From positions 186,001 to 250,000 of the forward strand of contig NZ_VCPD01000006.1 of NCBI RefSeq assembly GCF_005938215.1: DNA of 64,000 nt, given 5' to 3'. Source of the DNA: Ruegeria sediminis. GTDB lineage: Bacteria; Pseudomonadota; Alphaproteobacteria; Rhodobacterales; Rhodobacteraceae. Of the stretch, positions 45,086 to 53,584 are shown piece after piece. Each line of letters starts with the position of its first letter. Within the stretch, counting starts at the first letter, position 1. The translations under genes and the position numbers were made by a program. The notes under the pieces were generated by a model. The model was given only the letters and a program-made list of their open reading frames with translations, did no database searches and had not been told where the DNA came from.

Positions 45086-46087
45086 ATGACCAAACCCGTC
45101 ATTCTGACCGGAGACCGAACCACGGGGCCGCTCCATCTCGGCCACTACGCAGGCTCGCTCCGCACCCGTCTGCGCCATCAGGACGATCACGACCAGTACC
45201 TGCTGCTGGCCGATATGCAGGCCATGACCGACAACGCCCAGGAGCCGGCAAAGGTGCGCCGCAACGTGATCGAGGTGGCGCTGGACTATCTCGCGGTCGG
45301 CATCGACCCGACCCGCACGACGATCTGCCTGCAATCGCACCTCCCGGCGCTGGCCGAACTGTCGATGCTCTATCTGAACTTCGTCACCGTAGCCCGGCTG
45401 GAACGCAACCCAACGATCAAGGACGAGATCCGGGCGCGAGGTTTCGGCAGGGACATTCCGGCGGGCTTCCTGTGTTATCCGGCTGCGCAGGCGGCGGACA
45501 TCACCGGCTTCAAGGCGACGGTCGTGCCGGTCGGCGAAGACCAGGCTCCGCTGATCGAACAGACCAATGAAATCGTGCGGCGCATCAATGCAACCGCAGG
45601 ATCGGACGTCTTGCCAGAGGCGCAGGCCGTCATTCCGAAATCCGGCCGTCTGCCCGGCATCGACGGGCGGACGAAAATGTCGAAATCGGGGGGCAATGCA
45701 ATCCCGCTCTCCGCCTCCCCGGACGCGATCCGGGCGGCCGTCAAGGCGATGTTCACCGATCCGGGGCATCTGCGTGTCGAGGATCCTGGGCGGATCGAAG
45801 GCAATGCCGTGTTCACCTACCTCGACGCCTTCGACGAGGAGGAGACGGCCCTGGAAGAACTCAAGGCGCATTACAGGCGGGGAGGCCTGGGCGACGGAAC
45901 GATCAAGAAGAGGTTGGAGGAGATCCTGCAAGAACTGATCGGCCCGATCCGCACACGCCGCAAGCACTATGCGGAGGATCTGACGTATGTCATCGATGTG
46001 ATCCGCCGCGGCACGGAGCGCGCCCGCGAGCGCACGGAGACCACCAGGCGGGACGTTGTCGCGGCGCTGGGACTGTTTCAGCTTTGA
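45086..46087 (+). CDS. trpS: Tryptophanyl-tRNA synthetase
   Basis: A 333-residue class I synthetase charging tRNA-Trp. HIGH-type motif TGPLHLGHYAGSL (about residues 13-25) and KMSKS-type TKMSKSGGNAIPL (about 193-205) are intact. I choose ATG 45086, seven bases after AGAGGA; ATG 45080 is too close to it. Position in an accessory island and its own Trp attenuator suggest a second, inducible enzyme rather than the housekeeping copy, which must lie elsewhere if so. Auxiliary TrpRS enzymes can confer resistance to indolmycin-type inhibitors in actinomycetes. Confidence 0.93.
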   Translation: MTKPVILTGDRTTGPLHLGHYAGSLRTRLRHQDDHDQYLLLADMQAMTDNAQEPAKVRRNVIEVALDYLAVGIDPTRTTICLQSHLPALAELSMLYLNFVTVARLERNPTIKDEIRARGFGRDIPAGFLCYPAAQAADITGFKATVVPVGEDQAPLIEQTNEIVRRINATAGSDVLPEAQAVIPKSGRLPGIDGRTKMSKSGGNAIPLSASPDAIRAAVKAMFTDPGHLRVEDPGRIEGNAVFTYLDAFDEEETALEELKAHYRRGGLGDGTIKKRLEEILQELIGPIRTRRKHYAEDLTYVIDVIRRGTERARERTETTRRDVVAALGLFQL

Positions 46088-46100
46088 CAGCATGACCACA

Positions 46101-46130
46101 GGCCGGGTCAGGCATCTGACTGACCTGGCC
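46101..46130 (+). terminator. Hairpin after trpS
   Basis: GGCCGGGTCAG (46101-46111) pairs with CTGACCTGGCC (46120-46130) over 11 bp with one G-U and an 8-nt loop, 13 bp after the trpS stop. No U-tract follows, so termination efficiency is uncertain. Confidence 0.5.
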
Positions 46131-46259
46131 AATACTTGGAACTGATTGAACTCCTGAAGTCGGCTTGCACTGGAGCGCACTCAATTCATTGGATCGTCGT
46201 GTCCCGCAATCGGGCAAATTTCCAAACGAACAATTCGCGACATCATACTCAATGGGCGT

Positions 46260-47792
46260 ATTCCGTTGAAAAACTCGTGCTTGATCGCGGTGCGTCTGGC
46301 TGATTCAATTCCCGAAATAGGTTGGAGGATCGGCGATGATGGGACCGCGGCAGGAGGCGCAACCAGCGCTGTTCTACGAGTTCTCACTTGAGGATCATGT
46401 CCCTCAGGACCACTTCCTGCGCTCCATCGACCGGTTCGTGGATCTCTCCGGCATCCGCGCCTACCTTGCCGATTTTTACAGCCATACTGGCCGCCCGTCC
46501 GTCGATCCTGAACTGCTGATCCGCATGCTGCTGGTCGGCTATTGCTTCGGTATCCGATCCGAACGGCGGCTCTGCGAGGAGGTGCATCTGAACCTGGCAT
46601 ATCGCTGGTTTTGCCGACTGGATCTGAGCGATCGGGTCCCTGACCACTCGACCTTTTCCAAGAACCGGCATGGCCGGTTCCGCGACAGCGAACTGCTGCG
46701 GCACCTGTTCGAGACGACTGTGGCGCGATGCATCGAAGAGGGCCTGGTCAGCGGGCAGCGCATGGCTATCGACGCAAGCCTGATTGAGGCCGATGCCAAC
46801 AAGCAGAACTCCACGCCAAAGGAGGAATGGGACGCCCGGCAGATCGATCCCGCCGATGCGCCCCGGGCCGTTCGCGAATATCTGGATACCTTGGATGAAG
46901 CTGCCTTCGGCGCGGCCAGCGAGGTCCAGCCCAAGTTCACCTCCCATTCTGACCCTGCCAGCCAATGGACCGCGGCACGCAAAGGGCCAGCATTCTTCGC
47001 CTATTCCGACAATTACCTGATCGACACGGATCACGGTGTCATCGTCGATGTCGAGGCCACAAGATCGATCCGGCAGGCAGAGGTGGGGGCCACACGCACC
47101 ATGCTGGACCGGGTGAGGAACAAGTTCCATCTTCATCCCGAACGGCTGATTGCGGACACCGCTTATGGCACCGGACCGATGCTGGGTTGGCTGGTCGACC
47201 GCGAGATCGCCCCGCACATCCCCGTCTTCGATAAATCCGGACGCAGCGACGGCACATGGACCCGCGCCGATTTCGAATGGGATGCCGGGAACGATCAATA
47301 CATCTGCCCCGAAGGCCATGAGCTCAAGCAGTTCCGCCGGAATTATTCCGACCCGAAACGAGGGCCGACCAGCACGGGACGAGCCAAGTACCGCGCCTTG
47401 AAATTGACCTGTCGGGCTTGCCCGTCCAAAGCAAAATGCTGCCCGAACGCGGATGCCAGATCGATCACCCGCGAAGAGAATGAGAACGCCCGTCAGGTCG
47501 CCCGCGTCATCGCCAAGACCAAGCAATACGAAATCTCGATGAAGCTGCGAAAGAAGGTCGAGATGCTCTTCGCCCACCTCAAACGCATCCTTGGCCTCGG
47601 ACGCCTCCGATTACGTGGCCCATGCGGCGCAAATGACGAATTCCTCCTCGCCGCCACCGCCCAAAACCTCCGCAAACTGGCGAAGATCTTTCCTGCACCG
47701 CAGAAACCGAGAACAGCCTAACAATAAAGGCACTCGCGCCTTGAACCAGCGCCCACTTATTGCAATCGCAACACGATGTTTTTCCACAGAAT
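46260..47792. mobile_element. IS1182-family insertion sequence
   Basis: About 1.53 kb. The left end ATTCCGTTGAAAAACTCGTG (46260-46279) and the right end, read inward on the minus strand as ATTCTGTGGAAAAACATCGTG (47792-47772), form imperfect terminal inverted repeats matching at most positions. They flank one full-length transposase. It inserted 172 bp downstream of trpS. I see no certain target duplication. Confidence 0.75.
46336..47721 (+). CDS. IS1182-family DDE transposase
   Basis: A 461-residue transposase with the N-terminal helical domain 'YEFSLEDHVPQDHFLRSID' and 'GRPSVDPELLIRMLLVGY', then a DDE core: Asp in RMAIDASLIEADAN, Asp in LIADTAYGTGPML and a Glu in the C-terminal helix before 'RKKVEMLFAHLKRILGLGRL'. 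A Cys-rich patch 'CRACPSKAKCCPNAD' lies between, as usual for this family. The frame is intact, so the IS may be active. Confidence 0.92.
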   Translation: MMGPRQEAQPALFYEFSLEDHVPQDHFLRSIDRFVDLSGIRAYLADFYSHTGRPSVDPELLIRMLLVGYCFGIRSERRLCEEVHLNLAYRWFCRLDLSDRVPDHSTFSKNRHGRFRDSELLRHLFETTVARCIEEGLVSGQRMAIDASLIEADANKQNSTPKEEWDARQIDPADAPRAVREYLDTLDEAAFGAASEVQPKFTSHSDPASQWTAARKGPAFFAYSDNYLIDTDHGVIVDVEATRSIRQAEVGATRTMLDRVRNKFHLHPERLIADTAYGTGPMLGWLVDREIAPHIPVFDKSGRSDGTWTRADFEWDAGNDQYICPEGHELKQFRRNYSDPKRGPTSTGRAKYRALKLTCRACPSKAKCCPNADARSITREENENARQVARVIAKTKQYEISMKLRKKVEMLFAHLKRILGLGRLRLRGPCGANDEFLLAATAQNLRKLAKIFPAPQKPRTA

Positions 47793-47923
47793 CGGCGGGA
47801 AGCGGTAATTCGCTGCGTCAGCTTCCAATTTCCGCATCCCGCACGATGGGGACGTTTCCCGCGTGTGAAGCACATCGGCCTGTTCGATGGAACTCCGAGC
47901 GTGCGGCTACTGGCACGAGATGT

Positions 47924-48862
47924 TCAGGTCGGGCCCGCCCCGGTATTGAATGTGGCGCGCAGGCGCTGACACATTCCATCCAAAGCCGCATCTATCCGGG
48001 GCGACGTCGCAGGCAACGACAGGAAGCCGTGGATCATGCCGGGATGACACGTCAATTCGGCGTCAACTCCTGCTTCGGTCAGTCTTTTCGCGAATTGCGC
48101 ACCCTCATCACGCAGGACATCGAATTCGGCGGTAGCGATGGTCGTCGGCGGGAAGCCGGACAGGTCGCGCAGATCGCCTGGCAAGGGCACATCTCCGGGA
48201 GGCTTGCCGGGACCAAGATAGCATGACCAGAACCATTCCATGGCGGCCTTCGTCAGAAGCGGACCGTCGGCAAAGGCGTGTTGGCTGGTGGAGTCGCAGG
48301 CCGGGTCCAGGGCCGGGTAGAACAGCCCGAGGTGTCGAAGGGGCAGGCCAGATCGTGCCGCCAAAGCCGCCACACTGACACATATCGCACCGCCCGCGCT
48401 GTCGCCGCACAGGGCAAGGGTATTTGGATCGATATCTTCGTCATCGGCGAGCCCATGCACCGCCTCCAACACGCGAAGAACATCGTCCACAGGTCCCGGG
48501 AAACGCGTTTCCGGGGCAAGGCGATAGCCGACGCTGAAGACCGTAGCACCGGTCTTGGCCGTAAGCCTTCGGCACAGTCCGTCGTGCGTTTCGATGCTTC
48601 CCCACACGAAACCTCCGCCGTGGCAGAACACGATTGCGGGGAGCCGCCCCATTTCTCTGGGACGATACTGACGGACGGGGATTGCACGCTCCTCGAAAGT
48701 GAATTCCAGATCGCGCACGGACAACATCACCGGCAACACGCCTTGCGCCATGGCGCTGTCGGCCGCCTGCCGGACCTTTTGCATGGGAACATGGGCCGGC
48801 GGTGGGCGCACGGTGTTGCGCGGATCCGACAGAAGTGCCGCGAAGCAGGGATCGACAGGCAT
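47924..48862 (-). CDS. Alpha/beta hydrolase, hormone-sensitive-lipase family esterase
   Basis: A 312-residue cytoplasmic esterase. The oxyanion motif HGGGFVWGS (about residues 82-90), nucleophile GDSAGG (about 154-159), acid in 'EFDVLRDEG' and His in 'GMIHGFLSL' complete the triad. It is divergent from the TetR gene and the BVMO-led operon. An esterase or lactonase would be the natural next step after a Baeyer-Villiger oxidation, which is inference from context. Confidence 0.88.
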   Translation of the reverse strand: MPVDPCFAALLSDPRNTVRPPPAHVPMQKVRQAADSAMAQGVLPVMLSVRDLEFTFEERAIPVRQYRPREMGRLPAIVFCHGGGFVWGSIETHDGLCRRLTAKTGATVFSVGYRLAPETRFPGPVDDVLRVLEAVHGLADDEDIDPNTLALCGDSAGGAICVSVAALAARSGLPLRHLGLFYPALDPACDSTSQHAFADGPLLTKAAMEWFWSCYLGPGKPPGDVPLPGDLRDLSGFPPTTIATAEFDVLRDEGAQFAKRLTEAGVDAELTCHPGMIHGFLSLPATSPRIDAALDGMCQRLRATFNTGAGPT

Positions 48863-49007
48863 CAGGCTCGATTCTTTTCTGGTAAGTAACTATTGATACC
48901 GATAAGTATGACATTGAACTCAATCTGGGCAAGCCCGGAAGTCGGCATTTTCCGGGAACGGCTCCAGCCGGCTTCGCGAACCACCAGACAGGCACAGGAA
49001 CACCAGC

Positions 49008-49637
49008 ATGGCCTACGGACAACGAACCAAATCGAACCTGCGCGCAGAAGTTGCCGCCCTGAAACGCAAGCGCACTCTCGATGCGGCCACGGATCTTTTC
49101 TACGATAAGGGCTATACCAATACCACGCTTGACGATGTGGCGACGCAGCTGGGCGTTACGAAGCCGTTCATTTACACCAATTTCGGGTCGAAACCGGATC
49201 TGCTGGTAGAGATTTGCCGCGTCGGTGTTGGCAGCGCGCTTGACGAGGTGGAACGTGTCTTGGCGCTCGGCGAGCCTGATGCGGATACGCTGAGGCGGTT
49301 CATTCCACGCTACGTTGATGCGGTGCTGAGGCGGCAGAAAAACATCGCCATCAACATTCGCGAGGAAAAGAACCTGCTTCCCGAACATGCCGTAGAGCTG
49401 GCTGAGCTGCGGCACAGTTTCATGGCGCGAATCGAGTTGCTGCTGACGAAGGCCTGCGCCGCAGCCGGACACAATCTGCCCGACCCCAGTGTTACCGCCT
49501 TTGCCATCGTTGGCGCGATCAGTTGGTCGACATTCTGGTACAGCCCGCAAGGTCGTCTGAGCGCCCAGGACCTGTCCGACAAGATGACCGAGATCGTGCT
49601 CAACCTCGTTACGCACAACAGGATGGCACCTCGGTAA
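49008..49637 (+). CDS. TetR family transcriptional regulator
   Basis: A 209-residue protein with the N-terminal TetR helix-turn-helix (about 20-65, 'YTNTTLDDVATQLGVTKPF') and a helical ligand domain. It lies between the esterase and the catabolic operon, 218 bp before the latter, where a 14-bp palindrome overlaps the predicted promoter. It is probably a repressor relieved by the pathway substrate or a CoA intermediate. Confidence 0.88.
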   Translation: MAYGQRTKSNLRAEVAALKRKRTLDAATDLFYDKGYTNTTLDDVATQLGVTKPFIYTNFGSKPDLLVEICRVGVGSALDEVERVLALGEPDADTLRRFIPRYVDAVLRRQKNIAINIREEKNLLPEHAVELAELRHSFMARIELLLTKACAAAGHNLPDPSVTAFAIVGAISWSTFWYSPQGRLSAQDLSDKMTEIVLNLVTHNRMAPR

Positions 49638-49773
49638 AGTCACGATAAGTCGCTGTTTTGTGACAGACGGGCGGTCGTTCCGACAGGTGCGAAGTGCCGT
49701 CTGACTGAGGCGCTGTCGCTACCAGAAAAGATCCTTCCGCTCCTGAAAAACTTTTCGAGGTGCAAGATTTTTC

Positions 49774-49802
49774 TTGAAAACTACTGATCAGTAGATTTAT
49801 GT
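49774..49802 (+). promoter_or_regulatory. Catabolic operon promoter with palindromic operator
   Basis: TTGAAA (49774-49779), 17 bp, TTATGT (49797-49802). The spacer contains CTACTGATCAGTAG (49781-49794), a perfect 14-bp palindrome, the expected placement for TetR repression. A related half-site CTACCAGTA follows at about 49805, and ACTATTGAT near 48890 beside the esterase resembles one arm. Confidence 0.65.
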
Positions 49803-49855
49803 AACTACCAGTATATCCACGCGACGCCGGGTGTGGATCAAGGGGAGGACGACCG

Positions 49856-51490
49856 ATGGCGCAAACCGAAACGCTGATTGTGGGGGCAGGGCTGGCAGGC
49901 TTGCGGGCGCTCTATGCGCTGCGTGAAAAGGGGATCTCGGTGGTTGTACTCGAAGCCTCGGATGAAATCGGCGGGGTCTGGAACCACAACCGGTATCCCG
50001 GCGCACGGTGCGACGTGGAAAGCTTCGACTACTCCTACAGCTTCTCGAAGGAACTTGAGCAGGAGTGGCGCTGGTCCGAGCGATATCCGACCCAGCCGGA
50101 GATCCTGCGCTACATCAACCATGTCGCCGACCGGTTCGACCTGCGCCGCGATGTCGTGCTGAACGCCCGGGTCGACGAAGCGGTCTATGACGAGGATCGG
50201 GCCGTCTGGACGGTCACGACGTCGGACGGGCGCACCTGGACGGCAAACACGCTGATGCTGTGCCTCGGCCAGCTGTCCGCACCCAAGATCCCGTCCTACC
50301 CTGGACAGGAAGACTTCGGTGGAGAGGTCATCGTCTCCGCCATGTGGCCGCGCCGCAAGGTCGACTTTTCGGGCAAGCGCGTAGGCATCATCGGCACTGG
50401 TTCGTCCGGCATGCAGATGACGCCGGTAATTGCGCAAACCGCCGCGCACCTGACCGTCTTTCAGCGCACCGCAAATTACAGCCTGCCCGCCGCGAACGCG
50501 CCCCTGACCGACGAGGAAGACGCCCGCGTCAAGGCCAACTATGCCGCGCGGCGGGACCAGATCCGCAACTCGCCCACGGGCTTGGGCTTTCAACCCGGCA
50601 AGGTGAAGACCCTCGACGTGTCGGACGAAGAGCGCGAGGCTGCGCTCGAAAAATCCTACCACCGGCTGGGATTCGGATTCGCTCTCACTTTTCCCGACAT
50701 ACTGCTCGACGCAAAGGCCAATGCTGTCGCCAGCGATTTCCTGAAACGCAAGATGGGCGAACGGGTCGCGGATCCGGACCTGCGCAAGAAACTCGTGCCG
50801 AACGATCACGGTTTCGGCACGCGCCGCCCCTCGGTCGATGGCGGATATTTCGAGGCCTTTGCCCGCGACAACGTCGAACTGGCTGATATCCGGGAACACC
50901 CGATCGTCGAGTTCACGCCCGAAGGCATCCGTACGGACGAGAAACTGCATAAGCTCGACATCGTGATCTTTGCAACCGGGTTCGATGCGCTCACGGGCGC
51001 GCTTCTCAAGCCGCGCATCGTCGGGCGCGGCGATCGGACCCTGGCCGAGAAATGGGCGGACGGGCCGCTCACGCAGCTGGGCCTGGCCACCGCCGACTTT
51101 CCCAACATGGTGATCGTCGCGGGTCCCGGCAGCCCCTCGGTTCTCTCCAACGTGATCGTCTCGATCGAGGAACACGCCAACTGGTACGCCCGGATGTTCG
51201 CCGCGTTCAGGGCGCAGGGCATTGTGGAGTTCGAAGCGACCGAGGCCGCTGAAAAGACCTGGACGGACTACGTTCAGCAGCGCGCGCAGGAGACACTCTA
51301 CGGCACCGCCAACAGCTTCTACAACGGCGGTGAAGTCGCGGGGAAACCGAGGGTCTTCATGCCCTTTTCCGGCGGGGTCCGGAATTATCGGCAACACCTG
51401 CAGAAATGCGCGGACGAAAACTATTCCGGCTTCGAGAAACGCAAGTCGCCCGCAGCGCAGAAATCGCATGGGGTCCACCGCCATGCCTGA
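49856..51490 (+). CDS. BVMO-like flavin monooxygenase with altered fingerprint
   Basis: A 544-residue flavoprotein: FAD-binding GAGLAGLRAL (about 10-19), 'GGVWNHNRYPGARCD' (39-53) and NADPH-binding IIGTGSSGMQ (178-187), the class B monooxygenase layout. The Baeyer-Villiger fingerprint FxGxxxHxxxWP is FGGEVIVSAMWP (154-165): the histidine is valine. That residue helps position NADP and stabilise the peroxyflavin, so the enzyme may have changed chemistry. GGGAGG-like AGGGGAGGA precedes the start. First gene of the operon; it should act on a cyclic ketone or related substrate. Confidence 0.85.
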   Translation: MAQTETLIVGAGLAGLRALYALREKGISVVVLEASDEIGGVWNHNRYPGARCDVESFDYSYSFSKELEQEWRWSERYPTQPEILRYINHVADRFDLRRDVVLNARVDEAVYDEDRAVWTVTTSDGRTWTANTLMLCLGQLSAPKIPSYPGQEDFGGEVIVSAMWPRRKVDFSGKRVGIIGTGSSGMQMTPVIAQTAAHLTVFQRTANYSLPAANAPLTDEEDARVKANYAARRDQIRNSPTGLGFQPGKVKTLDVSDEEREAALEKSYHRLGFGFALTFPDILLDAKANAVASDFLKRKMGERVADPDLRKKLVPNDHGFGTRRPSVDGGYFEAFARDNVELADIREHPIVEFTPEGIRTDEKLHKLDIVIFATGFDALTGALLKPRIVGRGDRTLAEKWADGPLTQLGLATADFPNMVIVAGPGSPSVLSNVIVSIEEHANWYARMFAAFRAQGIVEFEATEAAEKTWTDYVQQRAQETLYGTANSFYNGGEVAGKPRVFMPFSGGVRNYRQHLQKCADENYSGFEKRKSPAAQKSHGVHRHA

Positions 51491-52373
51491 CCGCGCGGTC
51501 ACAGAAGCAGGCCGTGTCGGCGTCGTGGGCGCCGGCACGATGGGCGTGGGCATCGCCTATGTCTTCGCGATGGCCGGGTTCGAGGTGTTTGTCGTCGAGC
51601 CTGGGGCAAAAGCTGCAGCGCGTGCATGGGCCATCCTGAAAGAAACCGCCGCAGGTGCCGTTTCGCGGGCCAAGATGACCGCCGAAAGGGCTGAAGCCTC
51701 CCTGTCGCACATTCGAATGATCGAGGGCGCGTCCGAATTGCCGGACGAGCTTGACGTCGTGATCGAAACCGTGCCGGAACGGCGTGACCTGAAAATGCAG
51801 GTTCTTGCCGAGATCGCGGACCGTGCGCCGCGGCTGATCGCCACCAACACAAGCGCGATGTCGATCAACGATCTGGCCGGCGCGGTGAGGGATCCCGCGC
51901 GCTTCCTGGGAATGCACTTCTTTAATCCCGTCTGGTCGTTGAAGTTGGTCGAAGTGGTCCGTGGCGCGAAAACCAGTGCCGACAGCGTTGAGCGCGCCCA
52001 GGCGCTTGCCTCGGCTATCGGCAAGGCGACCGCCGTTGTCGCCGACAGCCCCGGATTTGCGACGAGCCGCCTCGATCTCGTGCAAGCGCTCGAAGCGATC
52101 CGCATGGTTGAAGAGGGTGTCGCCAGCCCAGAGGATATCGACCGCGCGATCACCATCGCCTACCGGCACCCGGTTGGGCCGCTGCGCCTGAGCGACATGG
52201 TCGGGCTTGACGTGCGGCTGGATATCGCACGGCAACTGGCCGGAACGATCGGCCCCCATTTCGCCCCGCCGCGGCTTTTGCAGGACATGGTCGCGCGCGG
52301 CGAGCTTGGTCAGAAATCCGGCAAGGGCTTCTACGACTGGGCGACAGAAACAACCAATAGAAACGCAGGATAG
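51483..52373 (+). CDS. 3-hydroxyacyl-CoA dehydrogenase
   Basis: A 296-residue NAD enzyme oxidising a 3-hydroxyacyl-CoA to the 3-keto form. The N-terminal Rossmann motif GVVGAGTMGVGIAY, 'TNTSAMSIN', the catalytic 'GMHFFNPV' (His) and 'QKSGKGFYDW' near the end match the short 3-hydroxybutyryl-CoA-type family. Its ATG overlaps the monooxygenase stop by 8 bp (an in-frame ATG five codons earlier is possible). Confidence 0.9.
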   Translation: MPDRAVTEAGRVGVVGAGTMGVGIAYVFAMAGFEVFVVEPGAKAAARAWAILKETAAGAVSRAKMTAERAEASLSHIRMIEGASELPDELDVVIETVPERRDLKMQVLAEIADRAPRLIATNTSAMSINDLAGAVRDPARFLGMHFFNPVWSLKLVEVVRGAKTSADSVERAQALASAIGKATAVVADSPGFATSRLDLVQALEAIRMVEEGVASPEDIDRAITIAYRHPVGPLRLSDMVGLDVRLDIARQLAGTIGPHFAPPRLLQDMVARGELGQKSGKGFYDWATETTNRNAG

Positions 52374-52382
52374 GCCCTGGAC

Positions 52383-53558
52383 ATGGCGCGTGTTTTCAAC
52401 TCCACCCTGGTCGACACCGCGGAACACCACGCGATGCTGCGCGAAAGCGTCGGCAAGCTGGCCGGCGGCTTCGGCCGCAAGTACTTCCAGGACGTGACCA
52501 AGCGCAAGGCGAAGCCGGTCGAGCTTTGGAACGCGCTGGGCGAGGCCGGTTTCATCGGTGTCCACGTCGCGGAAGAATACGGCGGCGGCGGCGGCGGCAT
52601 GGCCGACTACAACGTCATCGTCGAAGAGGTGGCGGCGCAGGGTTGCCCGATCCTGTCGCTGGTCATCGGCTCGATCTGCGCCCCGATCATCCAGAATCAT
52701 GCCGGCCAGGAGATGAAGGATGCCTGGCTGCCCGGTATCGCCACCGGCAAGAAGCGTCTCGCCTTTGCCATTACCGAGCCCGATGCCGGGTCGAACACCC
52801 ACAAGGTTTCGACCATCGCCCGCAAGGACGGGAATGGCTGGGTCCTGAATGGCAACAAGTACTGGACTTCGGCCGTGGATGAGGTCGACGCGATTATGGT
52901 GGTGGCGCGGGGAGAAGATCTCGACGAGCGGGGGCGTGGAAAGCTTTCCCTCTTCCTGGTCCCCACGGACAGCCCAGGCATCAGCAAGACGCCGATCGAA
53001 ACTGCGCTGCATGTCCCCGAAACCAGTTTCATGCTCTACTTCGACAACGTGAAGATGCCCGGATCCGCACTGGTCGGAAAAGAGGGCGACGGGCTCAAGC
53101 AGCTTTTTTCCGGGCTTAACCCAGAACGCATCTGCGCGTCCGCCATCAACAACGGTATTGCGCGCTATGCCATTGAAAAGGCGTCGCTTCAGGCGGGCGA
53201 GCGAAAGGTCTGGGGAACGCCCATCGGTGCCCATCAGGGCGTGTCTCATCCGCTGGCCGCAGCCTATGTGGGCGTGCAGCAGGCACGCCTGATGACCGCC
53301 CGCGCGGCACAGCTTTACGACGAAGGTTCGCCCGAGGCCGGCGAGGTCTCGAACATGGCGAAATTCGCGGCAGCGGACTCGTCGCTGGTGGCCCTCGATC
53401 AGGCGATCCAGGTGCATGGCGGCAACGGCATGGCACTGGAATACGGTCTGGCCGACCTGTGGTTCATCGCGCGCCTGCACAAAACCGCGCCGGTCAGCCG
53501 GGAAATGGTCCTCAATTTCTTCGCGCAGCACTCGCTTGGGCTGCCGAAGAGCTACTGA
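52383..53558 (+). CDS. Acyl-CoA dehydrogenase
   Basis: A 391-residue FAD enzyme introducing a 2,3-double bond in an acyl-CoA. 'FAITEPDAGSNTHK' is the flavin-binding signature and 'QVHGGNGMALEYGLADLW' the C-terminal active-site region. The usual 'RD.R...I.EG' end is replaced by 'IARLHKTAPVSREM', so substrate use may differ from short-chain enzymes. It follows the dehydrogenase by 9 bp. Confidence 0.9.
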   Translation: MARVFNSTLVDTAEHHAMLRESVGKLAGGFGRKYFQDVTKRKAKPVELWNALGEAGFIGVHVAEEYGGGGGGMADYNVIVEEVAAQGCPILSLVIGSICAPIIQNHAGQEMKDAWLPGIATGKKRLAFAITEPDAGSNTHKVSTIARKDGNGWVLNGNKYWTSAVDEVDAIMVVARGEDLDERGRGKLSLFLVPTDSPGISKTPIETALHVPETSFMLYFDNVKMPGSALVGKEGDGLKQLFSGLNPERICASAINNGIARYAIEKASLQAGERKVWGTPIGAHQGVSHPLAAAYVGVQQARLMTARAAQLYDEGSPEAGEVSNMAKFAAADSSLVALDQAIQVHGGNGMALEYGLADLWFIARLHKTAPVSREMVLNFFAQHSLGLPKSY

Positions 53559-53584
53559 GGCGGGATGGTCTTGGGAGGGGCCAG

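Noticed and set aside
34636..47792. CRISPR array or cas genes associated with the Tn7-like element
   Set aside because: I scanned the island and saw no regularly spaced repeats and no cas-like ORF.
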